Part shown: one piece after another, positions 17,913 through 26,250 of the stretch | Numbering within the stretch: the first letter of the stretch is position 1 | Layout: the number at the start of each line of letters is the position of its first letter | NCBI RefSeq assembly: GCF_052078665.1 | Contig: NZ_JBQJIK010000038.1 | Location: forward strand, 1 to 64,000 | Source: Inquilinus sp052078665 | GTDB lineage: Bacteria > Pseudomonadota > Alphaproteobacteria > DSM-16000 > Inquilinaceae | Reading direction: 5' to 3' | Length of the DNA: 64,000 bases | Translations under genes and position numbers: made by a program | The notes under the pieces: generated by a model | Seen by the model: the letters and a program-made list of their open reading frames with translations, nothing else | What the model was told of the DNA's origin: nothing | The model's database searches: none

Positions 17913-18890
17913 TCAGCTCCTGCGCAGCCGGGGGTCGAGTCGGGCATAGGCGATGTCGGCCAGGAAGTTCGCGGTCAGCATTGCCAGGGTCATGATCAGC
18001 AACTGCCCCTGGATCACCGGATAGTCGCGTCCGAGGATCGCCTTGTAGAGGGTGTTGCCGAGGCCGGGATAGTTGAACACCACCTCGGTCACCAGCGACC
18101 CGCCGAGGATCTTGCCGATGGCGATGGCCAGGTTGGTGACGCCGGGCAGGAGGGCGTTGCGGGCGCCGTACATCAGCATCACCCGCCGGTCGGCCAGGCC
18201 CTTGGCCCGGCCCATGGTGATGTAGTCCTCGCCCAGCAGGTTGATCATGTTGTTGCGCATGGTGACCAGGAAGTCCCCGGTCAGCACCACCGACAGCGTC
18301 AGGACCGGCAGGGCGGCGTGGTACAGCACGCTGAGGATGTATTCGGCGGAAAGGGCGGGGTCGATCGAGGTGTCGGCGGCATAGCCGGTCGGGAACCACT
18401 GCAGGGTGAAGCCGAAGACGAACAGCCCGAACAGCGCCACCACCACCGCCGGAGTGGCGGTGGAGATGATGGCGGTGGTCGAGACCGTGACGTCGAAGCG
18501 GCTGCCGCGGCGCCAGGCGGCGACGATGCCGAGCAGCGTGCCGAGCGTGAAGCTGAGCACCGTCGCCCCGCCCATCAGCACCAGGGTCCAGGCCAGGGCG
18601 CGGCCCAGCACGTCCGACACCGGGGTCGGGAAGTACTTCACCGAGACGCCGAGGTCGCCGGTGAAGACGCTGCCCAGATAGGTCAGGTACTGCTGCCACA
18701 GCGGCCCGTCGACGAAGCCGAAGGTCTGCTTCAGCGCCGCCAGGTTCTCGACCGACAGCCGGGTGCCGGACTGCGAGAACATGATGTCGATCGGGTCGCC
18801 CGGCATCAGCCGCGGGATCAGGAAATTGATGCTCGCGGCCACCAGGAAGGCGACCAGGTAGAAGAACAGTCGTCGGGCGACGAAGGCCAT
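17913..18890 (-). CDS. Opp/Dpp-type ABC permease (OppB position)
   Basis: Inner-membrane permease of 325 residues. The N-terminus MAFVARRLFFYLVAFLVAAS and IPRLMPGDPIDIMF match OppB/DppB, as do the loop DYITMGRAKGLADRRVMLMY and the C-terminal DIAYARLDPRLRRS. Six membrane segments are visible. It heads the permease block and is separated from its binding-protein gene by a 78-bp palindromic repeat. Confidence 0.92.
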   Translation of the reverse strand: MAFVARRLFFYLVAFLVAASINFLIPRLMPGDPIDIMFSQSGTRLSVENLAALKQTFGFVDGPLWQQYLTYLGSVFTGDLGVSVKYFPTPVSDVLGRALAWTLVLMGGATVLSFTLGTLLGIVAAWRRGSRFDVTVSTTAIISTATPAVVVALFGLFVFGFTLQWFPTGYAADTSIDPALSAEYILSVLYHAALPVLTLSVVLTGDFLVTMRNNMINLLGEDYITMGRAKGLADRRVMLMYGARNALLPGVTNLAIAIGKILGGSLVTEVVFNYPGLGNTLYKAILGRDYPVIQGQLLIMTLAMLTANFLADIAYARLDPRLRRS

Positions 18891-18940
18891 GTGGTCAGGT
18901 CATCCGGCTGTGGTTATGGGGCGGTGCGCTTCCTTTGGTC

Positions 18941-19018
18941 TGTCATGCCCGGGCTTGACCCGGGCATCCAGAGACTGTCGACATCTTCTGGATTGCCGGG
19001 TCAAGCCCGGCAATGACA
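18941..19018. repeat. 78-bp palindromic intergenic repeat, copy 1
   Basis: Begins TGTCATGCCCGGGCTTGACC and ends CAAGCCCGGCAATGACA. It contains two nested GC-rich palindromes joined through CATCCAGAGA...TCTGGATTG, so the whole unit folds back on itself. Copy 2 at 35065-35142 has the same length and differs at about four positions, all in the central loop. Lies between the binding-protein and permease genes of one operon, where a REP-like hairpin could tune transcript stability. Confidence 0.85.
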
Positions 19019-19041
19019 GGAAAGAGGACAAGAGCCTTCGT

Positions 19042-20700
19042 CTACTGTACCGGCCGCAGCGCCAGCAGGTGCAGCAGCCGCTCGTGGTTGGGGTCGTAGT
19101 TCTGCGGGCTGACGAAGGGGTTGTCGGCGGTGGCCCAGCCGGTGAACCGCTTCGAATTGTACTCGTACCAGATCGGGTTGTTGTAGATCGGCACCACCGG
19201 CAGCTTCTCCGCCAGCAGCGTCTGCGCCTGGTCCAGCAGGTCCTTGCGCTTGGCGTCGTCGGTGGTCTGGGTGTAGGCGTCCAGCAGCTGGTCCAGCTTC
19301 GGGTCGAAGAAGCGCTGCGCCGAGAACCGGGTCTTGCCCTTGTTCCGGGAATGGAAGGCGTCGTCCATCTGGTAGTAGGGCGTGGCGCCGACGTACCAGG
19401 AGTTCAGCGCCATGTCGAACTTGCCGTCCAGCAGGCTCTGGCGCCACGCCGCGCCGTCGGGCGTTGCCAGCTTGACGTCGATGCCGATCTCGTTGAGCCC
19501 CTCGATCGCGATCTGCGAGGTGCTGATCCAGTCGGTCCAGCCATTCGGCACGATCAGGTCGAAGGACAGCTTCTCGCCGTCCGGCGTGTCGCGGAAGCCG
19601 TCGCCGTCCTTGTCCTTGAAGCCGGCCTGGTCGAGCAGCGCCTTGGCCGCCTCCAGGTCGTACTTGGTGTACTTGCCATAGGTCTCCTTGACCTTCGGAT
19701 CGGCCCAGCTCTCGAAGCGCTTGCCGAAGGTGCCGGGATCGTCGTTCAGCGTCGGATAGCCGTAGCCGGCGACGTTGACCATGGCGTCGCGGTCCATCGC
19801 CATGCTGACGGCGCGGCGGAACTCGACGCTGTCGAAGGCCTTGCGGTGGGCCGGATCCGGGCTCTCCAGGTTCATGATCACCGCGACCAGGCTGCCCGGC
19901 GGGAACCAGTAGCCGTGATGGTCCTTGTCGGCGGCGACATAGGTCTTGTCGATGTCCGGCAGGAACGAGGCGAACCAGTCCAGCTCGCCGGACGTGGCCG
20001 CGGTCAGGGCCTGGTCGTTGGTGGCGATCTGCGGGAAGCGCAGGCAGTCCACCTTCAGCGACGCCGCGTCCCAGTAATGCGGGTTGCGGCACTGCTCGTA
20101 GACCTGCGGGGTGAAGCGGGTGATCTCGGTCATCGGCCCGGTGCCGACGGGGGTCTCGTTCAGATAGGTCACCGGGTCGGCCACGTCCTTCCAGGCGTGC
20201 TGGGCGATGATCGGCATCTCGACGATCTTCTCCGGCCCCAGCGCGGTCGGCTCCTTGAAGGTGAACTTCACCTTGGTCGGGCTCAGCTTCTCGACGCCGT
20301 CGATCACCTGCCAGATGCTGTTGAAGTCCAGCGCCGGGACCTTCTTCATCAGCTCGAAGCTGAACACCACGTCGTCGGCGGTGAAGGGCTTGCCGTCCGA
20401 CCACTGCACGTTCTCGCGCAGGTCGAAGGTGACCGCCTTCAGGTCGTCCGACAGGCTCATCGCCGTGGCCAGGCGGTAGTAAGGCTTGTTGCCCTGCAGC
20501 TTGCCGAACACGACCAGCGGCTCGTAGATGAAATCCATCGTGCTCTGGCGGTACGAGGTGCGGTTGAACGGGTTGAAGTTCCGCACCCAGTTGGTCTCCT
20601 CCTCGATATGCATCGACAGGACGGTCTGGGCGAGGGCCGTGGTGCTGGTCGCCGCCAGCAGCGCGGCCGCGAGCAGGAACACCGATTTCTTCTGTCTCAT
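19042..20700 (-). CDS. Opp-type periplasmic binding protein resembling chitin-oligosaccharide binding proteins
   Basis: Family-5 solute-binding protein of 552 residues with signal peptide MRQKKSVFLLAAALLAATST (cut near ALA-QT). Several stretches match what I recall of the Vibrio chitin-oligosaccharide binding protein: VRNFNPFNRTS, DFIYEPLVVFGK, VQWSDGKPFTADDVVFSF, ETPVGTGPM, QCRNPHYWDAASLKVDCLRF, SFLPDIDKTYVA and the end ERLLHLLALRPVQ. A beta-linked oligosaccharide (GlcNAc-type or cello-type) is therefore a better guess than a peptide, and the adjacent NagZ supports this. Start 20700 is chosen because GGAGG lies upstream and the signal peptide begins there; an in-frame start at 20754 is less likely. 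Confidence 0.85.
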   Translation of the reverse strand: MRQKKSVFLLAAALLAATSTTALAQTVLSMHIEEETNWVRNFNPFNRTSYRQSTMDFIYEPLVVFGKLQGNKPYYRLATAMSLSDDLKAVTFDLRENVQWSDGKPFTADDVVFSFELMKKVPALDFNSIWQVIDGVEKLSPTKVKFTFKEPTALGPEKIVEMPIIAQHAWKDVADPVTYLNETPVGTGPMTEITRFTPQVYEQCRNPHYWDAASLKVDCLRFPQIATNDQALTAATSGELDWFASFLPDIDKTYVAADKDHHGYWFPPGSLVAVIMNLESPDPAHRKAFDSVEFRRAVSMAMDRDAMVNVAGYGYPTLNDDPGTFGKRFESWADPKVKETYGKYTKYDLEAAKALLDQAGFKDKDGDGFRDTPDGEKLSFDLIVPNGWTDWISTSQIAIEGLNEIGIDVKLATPDGAAWRQSLLDGKFDMALNSWYVGATPYYQMDDAFHSRNKGKTRFSAQRFFDPKLDQLLDAYTQTTDDAKRKDLLDQAQTLLAEKLPVVPIYNNPIWYEYNSKRFTGWATADNPFVSPQNYDPNHERLLHLLALRPVQ

Positions 20701-20780
20701 GACATTGGCCTCCATGCGTTGATTTTGTTGTTGAGCGTTAATCTGCCGGCCCATGGCCCCGGGCCGGCGGTCCGGGTGGA

Positions 20781-21818
20781 TCAGGCCGCGGCCAGCAGGG
20801 CCTCGACCTCGGCGTGCAGCGCGGTGACGTCGGCGGGGGCGGTGCCCAGGCGCCGGTCCGCCGCGTCCAGCCGGGCGACCGCGGCGTCGTCCAGCGGCCG
20901 GGCCCGGGCGGCGGCGCGCTGCATCTCCGGCAGCTCGCCATGGCAGTGCAGGGCGATGTCGCAGCCGCCCTCCAGCACCTGGGCGACGCGGTCATGCACC
21001 TCGCCCTGCAGCGAGTTCATGAACACGCAGTCGGAGATCAGCACGCCCTCGAAGCCCAGGCGGCCGCGGATCACCTCCCGCGTGATCACCGGCGAGACCG
21101 AGGCCGGGCGGTCGGGGTCGAAGGCGCTGTAGACGACGTGGCTGACCATGGCCCAGGGCGTGTCGTGCAGCCGGGCGAAGGGGAGGAAGTCGGTGGCGTC
21201 CAGCGTCGCGGCGTCGGCGGTCACCACCGGGCGGGTCTTGTGGCTGTCCTCGGTGGCGCGGCCATGGCCGGGGATGTGCTTCATCACCGGCATCAGCCCG
21301 ACCTCGAGGAAGCCGTCCACCACCTCGCGGCCCAGCGCCGCCACCAGTTCCGGATCGCCACCGAAGGCGCGCTCGCCGATCACCGCGTCGGCGCCCGGCA
21401 TGAGCAGGTCCAGCACCGGCGAGCAGGCGCTGTTCAGCCCGACCTCGCGCATCATCCGGCCCATGGCGACGGAGGACAGGCGGATGGCGCGCTTCGCCGC
21501 CGGCAGGTCTCGCTCGGCCAGCCGGCCGAAGCTGCGGAAGCTGCGGAACAGGGGCCAGGCGCCGGAATCGAGATGCGAGACGCGGCCGCCCTCCTGGTCG
21601 GTCAGCACCGGCGCGTCCGGCCGGCCCACCGCCGCGCGGAAGGTGGCGCACAGGGCGCGCAGCTGCTGCGGGTCCTTCATGTTGCGGCGGCCGAGGAACA
21701 GGCCATAGGGGTTGGCTTCGCGGAAGAAGGCCAGCTCCTCCGCCGACAGCGTCGGCCGCTGGATGCCGAGGACGAGTGCGAGCGGCCGGCCGGGCCTGGA
21801 CGCAGGGGCTGCGGTCAC
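20781..21818 (-). CDS. nagZ: GH3 beta-N-acetylhexosaminidase (NagZ type)
   Basis: Hydrolase of 345 residues releasing terminal beta-GlcNAc, from muropeptides or chitooligosaccharides. NagZ signatures: SAEELAFFREANPYGLFLGR, VLTDQEGGRVSHL, the His/Asp motif KHIPGHGRATEDSHKTRPVV, and ISDCVFMNSL whose Asp is the expected nucleophile. No signal peptide, so cytoplasmic, fitting action on imported substrate. The GTG at 21818 has GGGAGG upstream; another GTG at 21881 overlaps the GNAT stop but would add an Arg-rich stretch that does not look conserved. It lies between a GNAT gene and an oligosaccharide-type binding protein on the same strand. Confidence 0.86.
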   Translation of the reverse strand: MTAAPASRPGRPLALVLGIQRPTLSAEELAFFREANPYGLFLGRRNMKDPQQLRALCATFRAAVGRPDAPVLTDQEGGRVSHLDSGAWPLFRSFRSFGRLAERDLPAAKRAIRLSSVAMGRMMREVGLNSACSPVLDLLMPGADAVIGERAFGGDPELVAALGREVVDGFLEVGLMPVMKHIPGHGRATEDSHKTRPVVTADAATLDATDFLPFARLHDTPWAMVSHVVYSAFDPDRPASVSPVITREVIRGRLGFEGVLISDCVFMNSLQGEVHDRVAQVLEGGCDIALHCHGELPEMQRAAARARPLDDAAVARLDAADRRLGTAPADVTALHAEVEALLAAA

Positions 21819-21877
21819 GTCTCTGAACCTCCCATGTCTGCGATGGGGCCGGCCCGCCTGGGGCCGCGCCCTCGGGA

Positions 21878-22360
21878 TCACTCCGTCCTGGACCGTATCA
21901 TGCCGTGGTATAGACCACTTGTCGAACCCGGAATCTCGATCGCCCCGACGATTTTCTCGTAGAAGGCGACCGGGCCGGCGCCGCCGATGATGGCGTAGCC
22001 GTGGCCGAGGTGGCGCATCGCCTCCATGGTCTCGCGCAGCAGCGCCTCGCCGATCCCCTTGCCGCGCTGGTCGGGGTCGACGCCGGTCGGGCCGAAGAAG
22101 CCGATGGCGGTGGCGTTGTGGCAGGCGAAGCCCAGCAGGGCGCCGTCCTGGACCGCAACCAGGCAGCCGACCGGCCGGTGGGCGAAGGCGACCTCGACCT
22201 CGCTGGCCCAGAGGTCGCCGAAGCGCTCCGCCACCCAGCGGGCGACCGCGCGCTGCTCCGGCGCGATGGCGGGGCGGATGGTGATGCCGGCGGCCGCCAT
22301 CGCCGCGCGCGACCCCGTCGGCGGCTCCAGCGCATAGAGCTTGACCAGAAGATCGGCCAT
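21878..22360 (-). CDS. GNAT-family N-acetyltransferase
   Basis: Acetyl-CoA-dependent acetyltransferase of 160 residues. The acetyl-CoA loop appears as GVDPDQRGKGIGEALLRETM (Q/RxxGxG/A), preceded by LLGFACHNATAIGFFGPTGV and followed by GHGYAIIGGAGPVAFYEKIV. The acceptor is not evident; its place at the head of the NagZ-importer operon makes an amino sugar plausible. GGGAGG sits 6 bases before the ATG at 22360. A conspicuous inverted repeat lies 13-49 bases upstream. Confidence 0.84.
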   Translation of the reverse strand: MADLLVKLYALEPPTGSRAAMAAAGITIRPAIAPEQRAVARWVAERFGDLWASEVEVAFAHRPVGCLVAVQDGALLGFACHNATAIGFFGPTGVDPDQRGKGIGEALLRETMEAMRHLGHGYAIIGGAGPVAFYEKIVGAIEIPGSTSGLYHGMIRSRTE

Positions 22361-22372
22361 CCCTGCCTCCCT

Positions 22373-22409
22373 GTTATTCCGCAATAACGAAGCATGTGAC
22401 GTTATTGCG
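22373..22409. promoter_or_regulatory. Compound inverted-repeat operator upstream of the GNAT-nagZ-importer operon
   Basis: CGCAATAACG (22380-22389) and CGTTATTGCG (22400-22409) are perfect 10-bp inverted arms with a 10-bp spacer. The left arm also pairs with an overlapping GTTATT (22373-22378), so GTTATTCCGCAATAAC is a second, smaller palindrome. Three TTATT-type half-sites right before the first gene suggest a transcription-factor site. The regulator is not identified. Confidence 0.6.
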
Positions 22410-22479
22410 TCCTAACAGCTAAAGCCGGGAACGGGTGCGGCGTCAATATGGAAGCGGGGTGTGCGGCCCGGATGGGCTG

Positions 22480-23181
22480 TCAGCCCCGCTCCAGCAGCAG
22501 GGCCGTCAGTTCGGCCGGCATGTCGACCATGATGTCGTGCCCACAGGGCAGATCGGCCCACCACCAGCCCCGCTCCGCCGCCGCGGCATGGAATTGCGGG
22601 AAGGGGCTGCCGGGAAAGCCGGTCGCCAGCACGTATCCGATGTTGGCCACGCCGTCGCAGGCGCCGGACAGCCGGACGGGGGCCGCGAAGCTGGACAGCG
22701 GCTGCATCGTGCACAGGCCGTCCACCCAGGCGGCATCCGCCGCGTTCACCGCGAAATAGGCTGCCGGGGGCGGCGGCACCTTCCAGCCATCGCCGCTGGC
22801 CGCGGCCTGGTCGCGGAATCTCTGGCCCTGGTCGGGCAGGTAGTCGTTGAGGCAGTGCCCGTCTTCCGGGACGAACGCGTCGAGATAGACCAGCGCGCGC
22901 ATCCGGTCCGGCAGCCGGTCGGCGACCTGGCGGATGACGATGCCGCCATAGGAGTGCCCGACCAGGACGATATCGCGCAGCTCCTCCCAGACCAGCAGGT
23001 TGGCCAGATCCTCGACATGGGTGTCGAGGCCGACCTCGCGGCCGAGCAGATGCGAACGTTCGCCCAGCCCGGTCAGCGAGGGCGTGAACACCCGATGTTC
23101 GGCGGATTGCAGCCGGTCGCGGACGCGCTTCCAGCACCAGCTGCCGTGCCAGGCGCCATGGACGAGAACATAGTCGGTCAT
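22480..23181 (-). CDS. Alpha/beta hydrolase (esterase-like)
   Basis: Cytoplasmic alpha/beta-fold hydrolase of 233 residues. Visible elements are the oxyanion-hole HGAWHGSWCW near residue 8, the nucleophile elbow GHSYGG (Ser about 80), and a late His in CGHDIMVDMP. The pattern YVLVHGAWHGSWCWKRV resembles the plant methylesterase/hydroxynitrile-lyase-like branch and bacterial relatives; substrate unknown. GGGGGAGACGGCC precedes the ATG at 23181. It is a single gene convergent with nothing and downstream of no obvious partner. Confidence 0.85.
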   Translation of the reverse strand: MTDYVLVHGAWHGSWCWKRVRDRLQSAEHRVFTPSLTGLGERSHLLGREVGLDTHVEDLANLLVWEELRDIVLVGHSYGGIVIRQVADRLPDRMRALVYLDAFVPEDGHCLNDYLPDQGQRFRDQAAASGDGWKVPPPPAAYFAVNAADAAWVDGLCTMQPLSSFAAPVRLSGACDGVANIGYVLATGFPGSPFPQFHAAAAERGWWWADLPCGHDIMVDMPAELTALLLERG

Positions 23182-23283
23182 GGCCGTCTCCCCCAGACAA
23201 AGCCTGCGGCGACCGCATCGCCGCACAATAGTCTCGGTGATGGGCGGAGGTGACTCAATCCCCCAAGACTGAAGGTTGGCCGG

Positions 23284-24021
23284 TCAGCGGTCCAGCAAGC
23301 CGAGGCGAAGCGCCACGACCACCGCCTGGCTCCGGCTCTTCACCCGAAGCTTGCGCCGCGCCGAGGCCATGTAGAAATTCACCGTGTTCATCGACAGGCC
23401 CAGCTGCCGCGCCGTCTGCTTGCTGCTTGCGCCTCGGGCGACGCAGGCGAGGCAATCGCGTTCGCGGTTGCTGAGAGGCTCGGTATCCGGCGCGGGCGTG
23501 CCGCCGCCGGACAGGCGGCGGCCCAGATCGAGGGCCCGGCCCAGATGCTGCCCGACATGCTGCAGCAGCCGGATCTCCTGGTCCTCCCAGGGATGCCGCC
23601 ATGGCCGCCAGAAGGAGAGATGCGCCGTGATGCCGCTCCGGTCGCCGTCGACCCAGTAGAGGCCGCTGTGATTCCCCTGGGGCCGGACGAAGTCGTTGTA
23701 GAACTCCGTCTTCAGCAGCGTGCTCTCGGGAATGATCATCGAGTCGACGAAGACGGGGCCGTGCGATGCCGGCCGGGCCCCGGATTTCACGGGCGAGATC
23801 GCGTTGTAGTACGCGTTGTAGGAGTCGACGAAGGCGGGATCGACCCCCAGCCTCACCGCCGCATCCGGCGTGGCGGGGGTGAGGGACCGGTGCAGCACCG
23901 CGGACGCGCTGCCGCCGATCAGGCCCGACAGGGACCTGAGAACCCCCGACCAGCTCGAAGCGCCCAGGGCCGCGTCATAGGCTTCCCCGATCAGGCGATG
24001 AATCTCGTGGTCATCGGCCAT
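23284..24021 (-). CDS. LuxR-type transcriptional regulator
   Basis: DNA-binding protein of 245 residues. The C-terminal LuxR helix-turn-helix is clear: LSNRERDCLACVARGASSKQ, then TARQLGLSMNTVNFYMASAR and a closing RKLRVKSRSQAVV. The N-terminal part (residues 1-170) has no receiver Asp pattern and lacks the conserved residues I expect of an acyl-homoserine-lactone pocket, so the signal it senses is unknown. It lies between an alpha/beta hydrolase and an RTX gene, all on the same strand. Confidence 0.86.
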   Translation of the reverse strand: MADDHEIHRLIGEAYDAALGASSWSGVLRSLSGLIGGSASAVLHRSLTPATPDAAVRLGVDPAFVDSYNAYYNAISPVKSGARPASHGPVFVDSMIIPESTLLKTEFYNDFVRPQGNHSGLYWVDGDRSGITAHLSFWRPWRHPWEDQEIRLLQHVGQHLGRALDLGRRLSGGGTPAPDTEPLSNRERDCLACVARGASSKQTARQLGLSMNTVNFYMASARRKLRVKSRSQAVVVALRLGLLDR

Positions 24022-24129
24022 GGCCGCGACGGACGCCCCCTCACCGCGGGCGTCGAAGGGACGCCGCGCTCGCCTGGCAGAGTAACCGAACCGCGCCCGA
24101 TCCCCAAACCGGGCCGGCTCGGGGCCGGC

Positions 24130-26025
24130 TCAGAGCACGAAGTCGGCGGCGACGAGATGGATGGTGCCGGTCAGGGTGATATGGAAATCCGAGACCCTGT
24201 CGCCGTTGACGTCGCCGGCGATGGCGGTGACGCCGGGGATGGTGAAGGCGAAGCGGAGCTGCCCCGCCACGCCGGTGAACAGTCCGGCGCCGATAAAGCT
24301 GAAGGCCTGGTCGCCGGCCACGGTGGTCCGGGCGTCGATCCCTGCCAGGTCGATGCGGTCGCCCTGGGCATGGCTGAAATCGGTGATCCGGTCGGCATTG
24401 GCCCCGACCACGCTGTCGCCACGGGTGGTGAAGCTGAAGCGGTCGGACCCGGCGCCGCCGGTGAGCGTGTCCTTGCCGGCCCTGCCGAAGAGGGCATCGT
24501 TGCCGTTCCAGCCCTGCAGGACATTAGCGCCGGCGTTGCCGTAGAGGCTGTCGCTGCCCTGGCTGCCGGAGAGGTTCTCGATGCCGGTCAGAATGTCGCC
24601 CTGCGCCTCGCCGGCGCTGCCGAGGCCGCTGGCGAGGCTGACCACGACCCCGGTGGTGCCGCTGAAATAGCTGGCGGTGTCGGTGCCGACGCCGCCCTCG
24701 AGCCGGTCGGCCCCGGCGCCGCCGCGGAGCACGTCGCTGCCGTTCCAGCCTTGCAGCGTGTTGGCGCTGGCGTTGCCGGCGAGGGTGTCGCTGCCCTGGC
24801 TGCCGGACAGGTTTTCGATGTCGACCAGGATGTCGCCCTGCGCCTCGCCGCCGCTGCCCTTGCCGGTGGAGAGATCGATCATGACCCCGGCCGAGCCGGT
24901 ATAGTAGCTGGCGGTGTCGATGCCGGTGCCGCCGTACAGCGCGTCGGCTCCGGCACCTCCGCGCAGAACATCGTTGCCGGCGGCACCGTCGAGGAGATTG
25001 CTGCCGTCGTTGCCGACCAGGACATTGGCGACGCCGTTGCCGGTACCGTTGAGCCCGGCCAGCCCCACCAGCGTCAGGTTCTCGACCGAGCCGAAGACCC
25101 GGGACGAGTCGGCCAGGCTGAAATGGACGGAAGATTGGACGGTATCGTTGCCGGCCGAGCCCGGCCATCGTTCGTCCACCGCATCGCCGGCATCGTCGAC
25201 GATGTAGGTGTCGTCACCGGCTCCGCCCCGCAGCGTGTCGGCACCCGCACCGCCGTCCACAAAATCGTTTCCCCCGCCACCGTTGAGCGTATTGCTGCCG
25301 CCATTGCCGGTCAGCACGTTGTTCAGCGCATTGCCGACGCCGTCGACTGCCGTCCCCTCGAGGATCAGGTTCTCGATCGTCGCGTAGTCGATCAGGCTGC
25401 GGCTGACGGTCGAGGTGACGGTATCGATCCCGGCCGAATCGTTGATGATGTCGGCGTCCCCCTCCAGCACGAAGGTGTCGTTGCCGGCACCACCGATCAG
25501 CGTGTCTATGCCGGGGTCGCCGTCCAGCGTGTCATCTCCTGCGCCGCCGTCGAGCACGTTGACTCCGGCATGCCCCAACAGCGTGTTGTCCTGTTCGTTG
25601 CCGGTCAGGTTGAAGGACAACGCGCCAGAAAAGGCGAATATGCCTGCATTCTCGACATTGGCTGGGAGAGTGTACGATCGCATATGGCCGCCGAAACGGC
25701 TGGGTACGATGCTGACCCAAATCATGTCGATGCCGCCGTTCGCATACTCGAAGACGTCGTCGTACGCTTCACCGAGCACTTGTCCCTGGAAGACGATCTC
25801 CCACACGTCGGTCAGGTAATAAAGGTCGTCGCCCGCCCCCCCGTGGAGTTGGTCATGTCCCCCGTGACCGTTGAGCTGGTCGTTGCCGCCCTGCCCGAAG
25901 AGAACATCGTCCCCAGCCCCGGCTAACAAAATATCGCCGAGCGGGGAGCCGTAGACCGTCCATGCGTCGGTTGACCCGCTTTGATCAAAAAACGGGTTGT
26001 TTGGGTCTATGACGACAGTCGGCAT
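24130..26025 (-). CDS. RTX calcium-binding repeat protein, predicted type I-secreted
   Basis: Large extracellular-type protein of 631 residues rich in GGxGxDxLx nonapeptides: ILLAGAGDDVLFGQGGNDQL near residue 30, DGGAGDDTLDGDPGIDTLIG near 175, and several later blocks. Longer modules alternate with the nonapeptides, including two similar copies containing ENLSGSQGSD and LQGWNG. The C-terminus DRFSFTTRGDS...ITDFSHAQGDRIDL resembles the serralysin-type C-domain and ends ADFVL, a typical uncleaved type I secretion signal. No enzyme domain is seen. ATG 26025 has GGGGAGAGCAAT upstream; the longer frame lacks this. No secretion genes are nearby. Confidence 0.86.
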   Translation of the reverse strand: MPTVVIDPNNPFFDQSGSTDAWTVYGSPLGDILLAGAGDDVLFGQGGNDQLNGHGGHDQLHGGAGDDLYYLTDVWEIVFQGQVLGEAYDDVFEYANGGIDMIWVSIVPSRFGGHMRSYTLPANVENAGIFAFSGALSFNLTGNEQDNTLLGHAGVNVLDGGAGDDTLDGDPGIDTLIGGAGNDTFVLEGDADIINDSAGIDTVTSTVSRSLIDYATIENLILEGTAVDGVGNALNNVLTGNGGSNTLNGGGGNDFVDGGAGADTLRGGAGDDTYIVDDAGDAVDERWPGSAGNDTVQSSVHFSLADSSRVFGSVENLTLVGLAGLNGTGNGVANVLVGNDGSNLLDGAAGNDVLRGGAGADALYGGTGIDTASYYTGSAGVMIDLSTGKGSGGEAQGDILVDIENLSGSQGSDTLAGNASANTLQGWNGSDVLRGGAGADRLEGGVGTDTASYFSGTTGVVVSLASGLGSAGEAQGDILTGIENLSGSQGSDSLYGNAGANVLQGWNGNDALFGRAGKDTLTGGAGSDRFSFTTRGDSVVGANADRITDFSHAQGDRIDLAGIDARTTVAGDQAFSFIGAGLFTGVAGQLRFAFTIPGVTAIAGDVNGDRVSDFHITLTGTIHLVAADFVL

Positions 26026-26250
26026 ATTGCTCTCCCCTGTTCGACAACAACCGATTGTCGCCGAGATCCGCTCCGGAGTCCGGCTGCATCGGCAATCCGA
26101 TTGCCTGCCGGCCCGCTCGGCGGCGGCCGAGCGCGGCACAAGGCTCGCGATCGACCCAGATCTACCAAACCCGCCGTCCGGTTTCCTCATACGAACGGAT
26201 GAGGGCGTGGCGACGGGCGGGCCGGTCCTGATCCGGACACCACCGGGCCG

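Noticed and set aside
16177..18699. Apparent 840-residue fusion ending in the OppD-type ATPase
   Set aside because: Only the last 282 residues are the ATPase. The rest is out-of-frame read-through of two permease genes. The real start is at the ATGA overlap.
26042..26060. CGACAA/TTGTCG dyad just upstream of the RTX gene at 24130
   Set aside because: 6-bp arms only and no second copy; could be chance.
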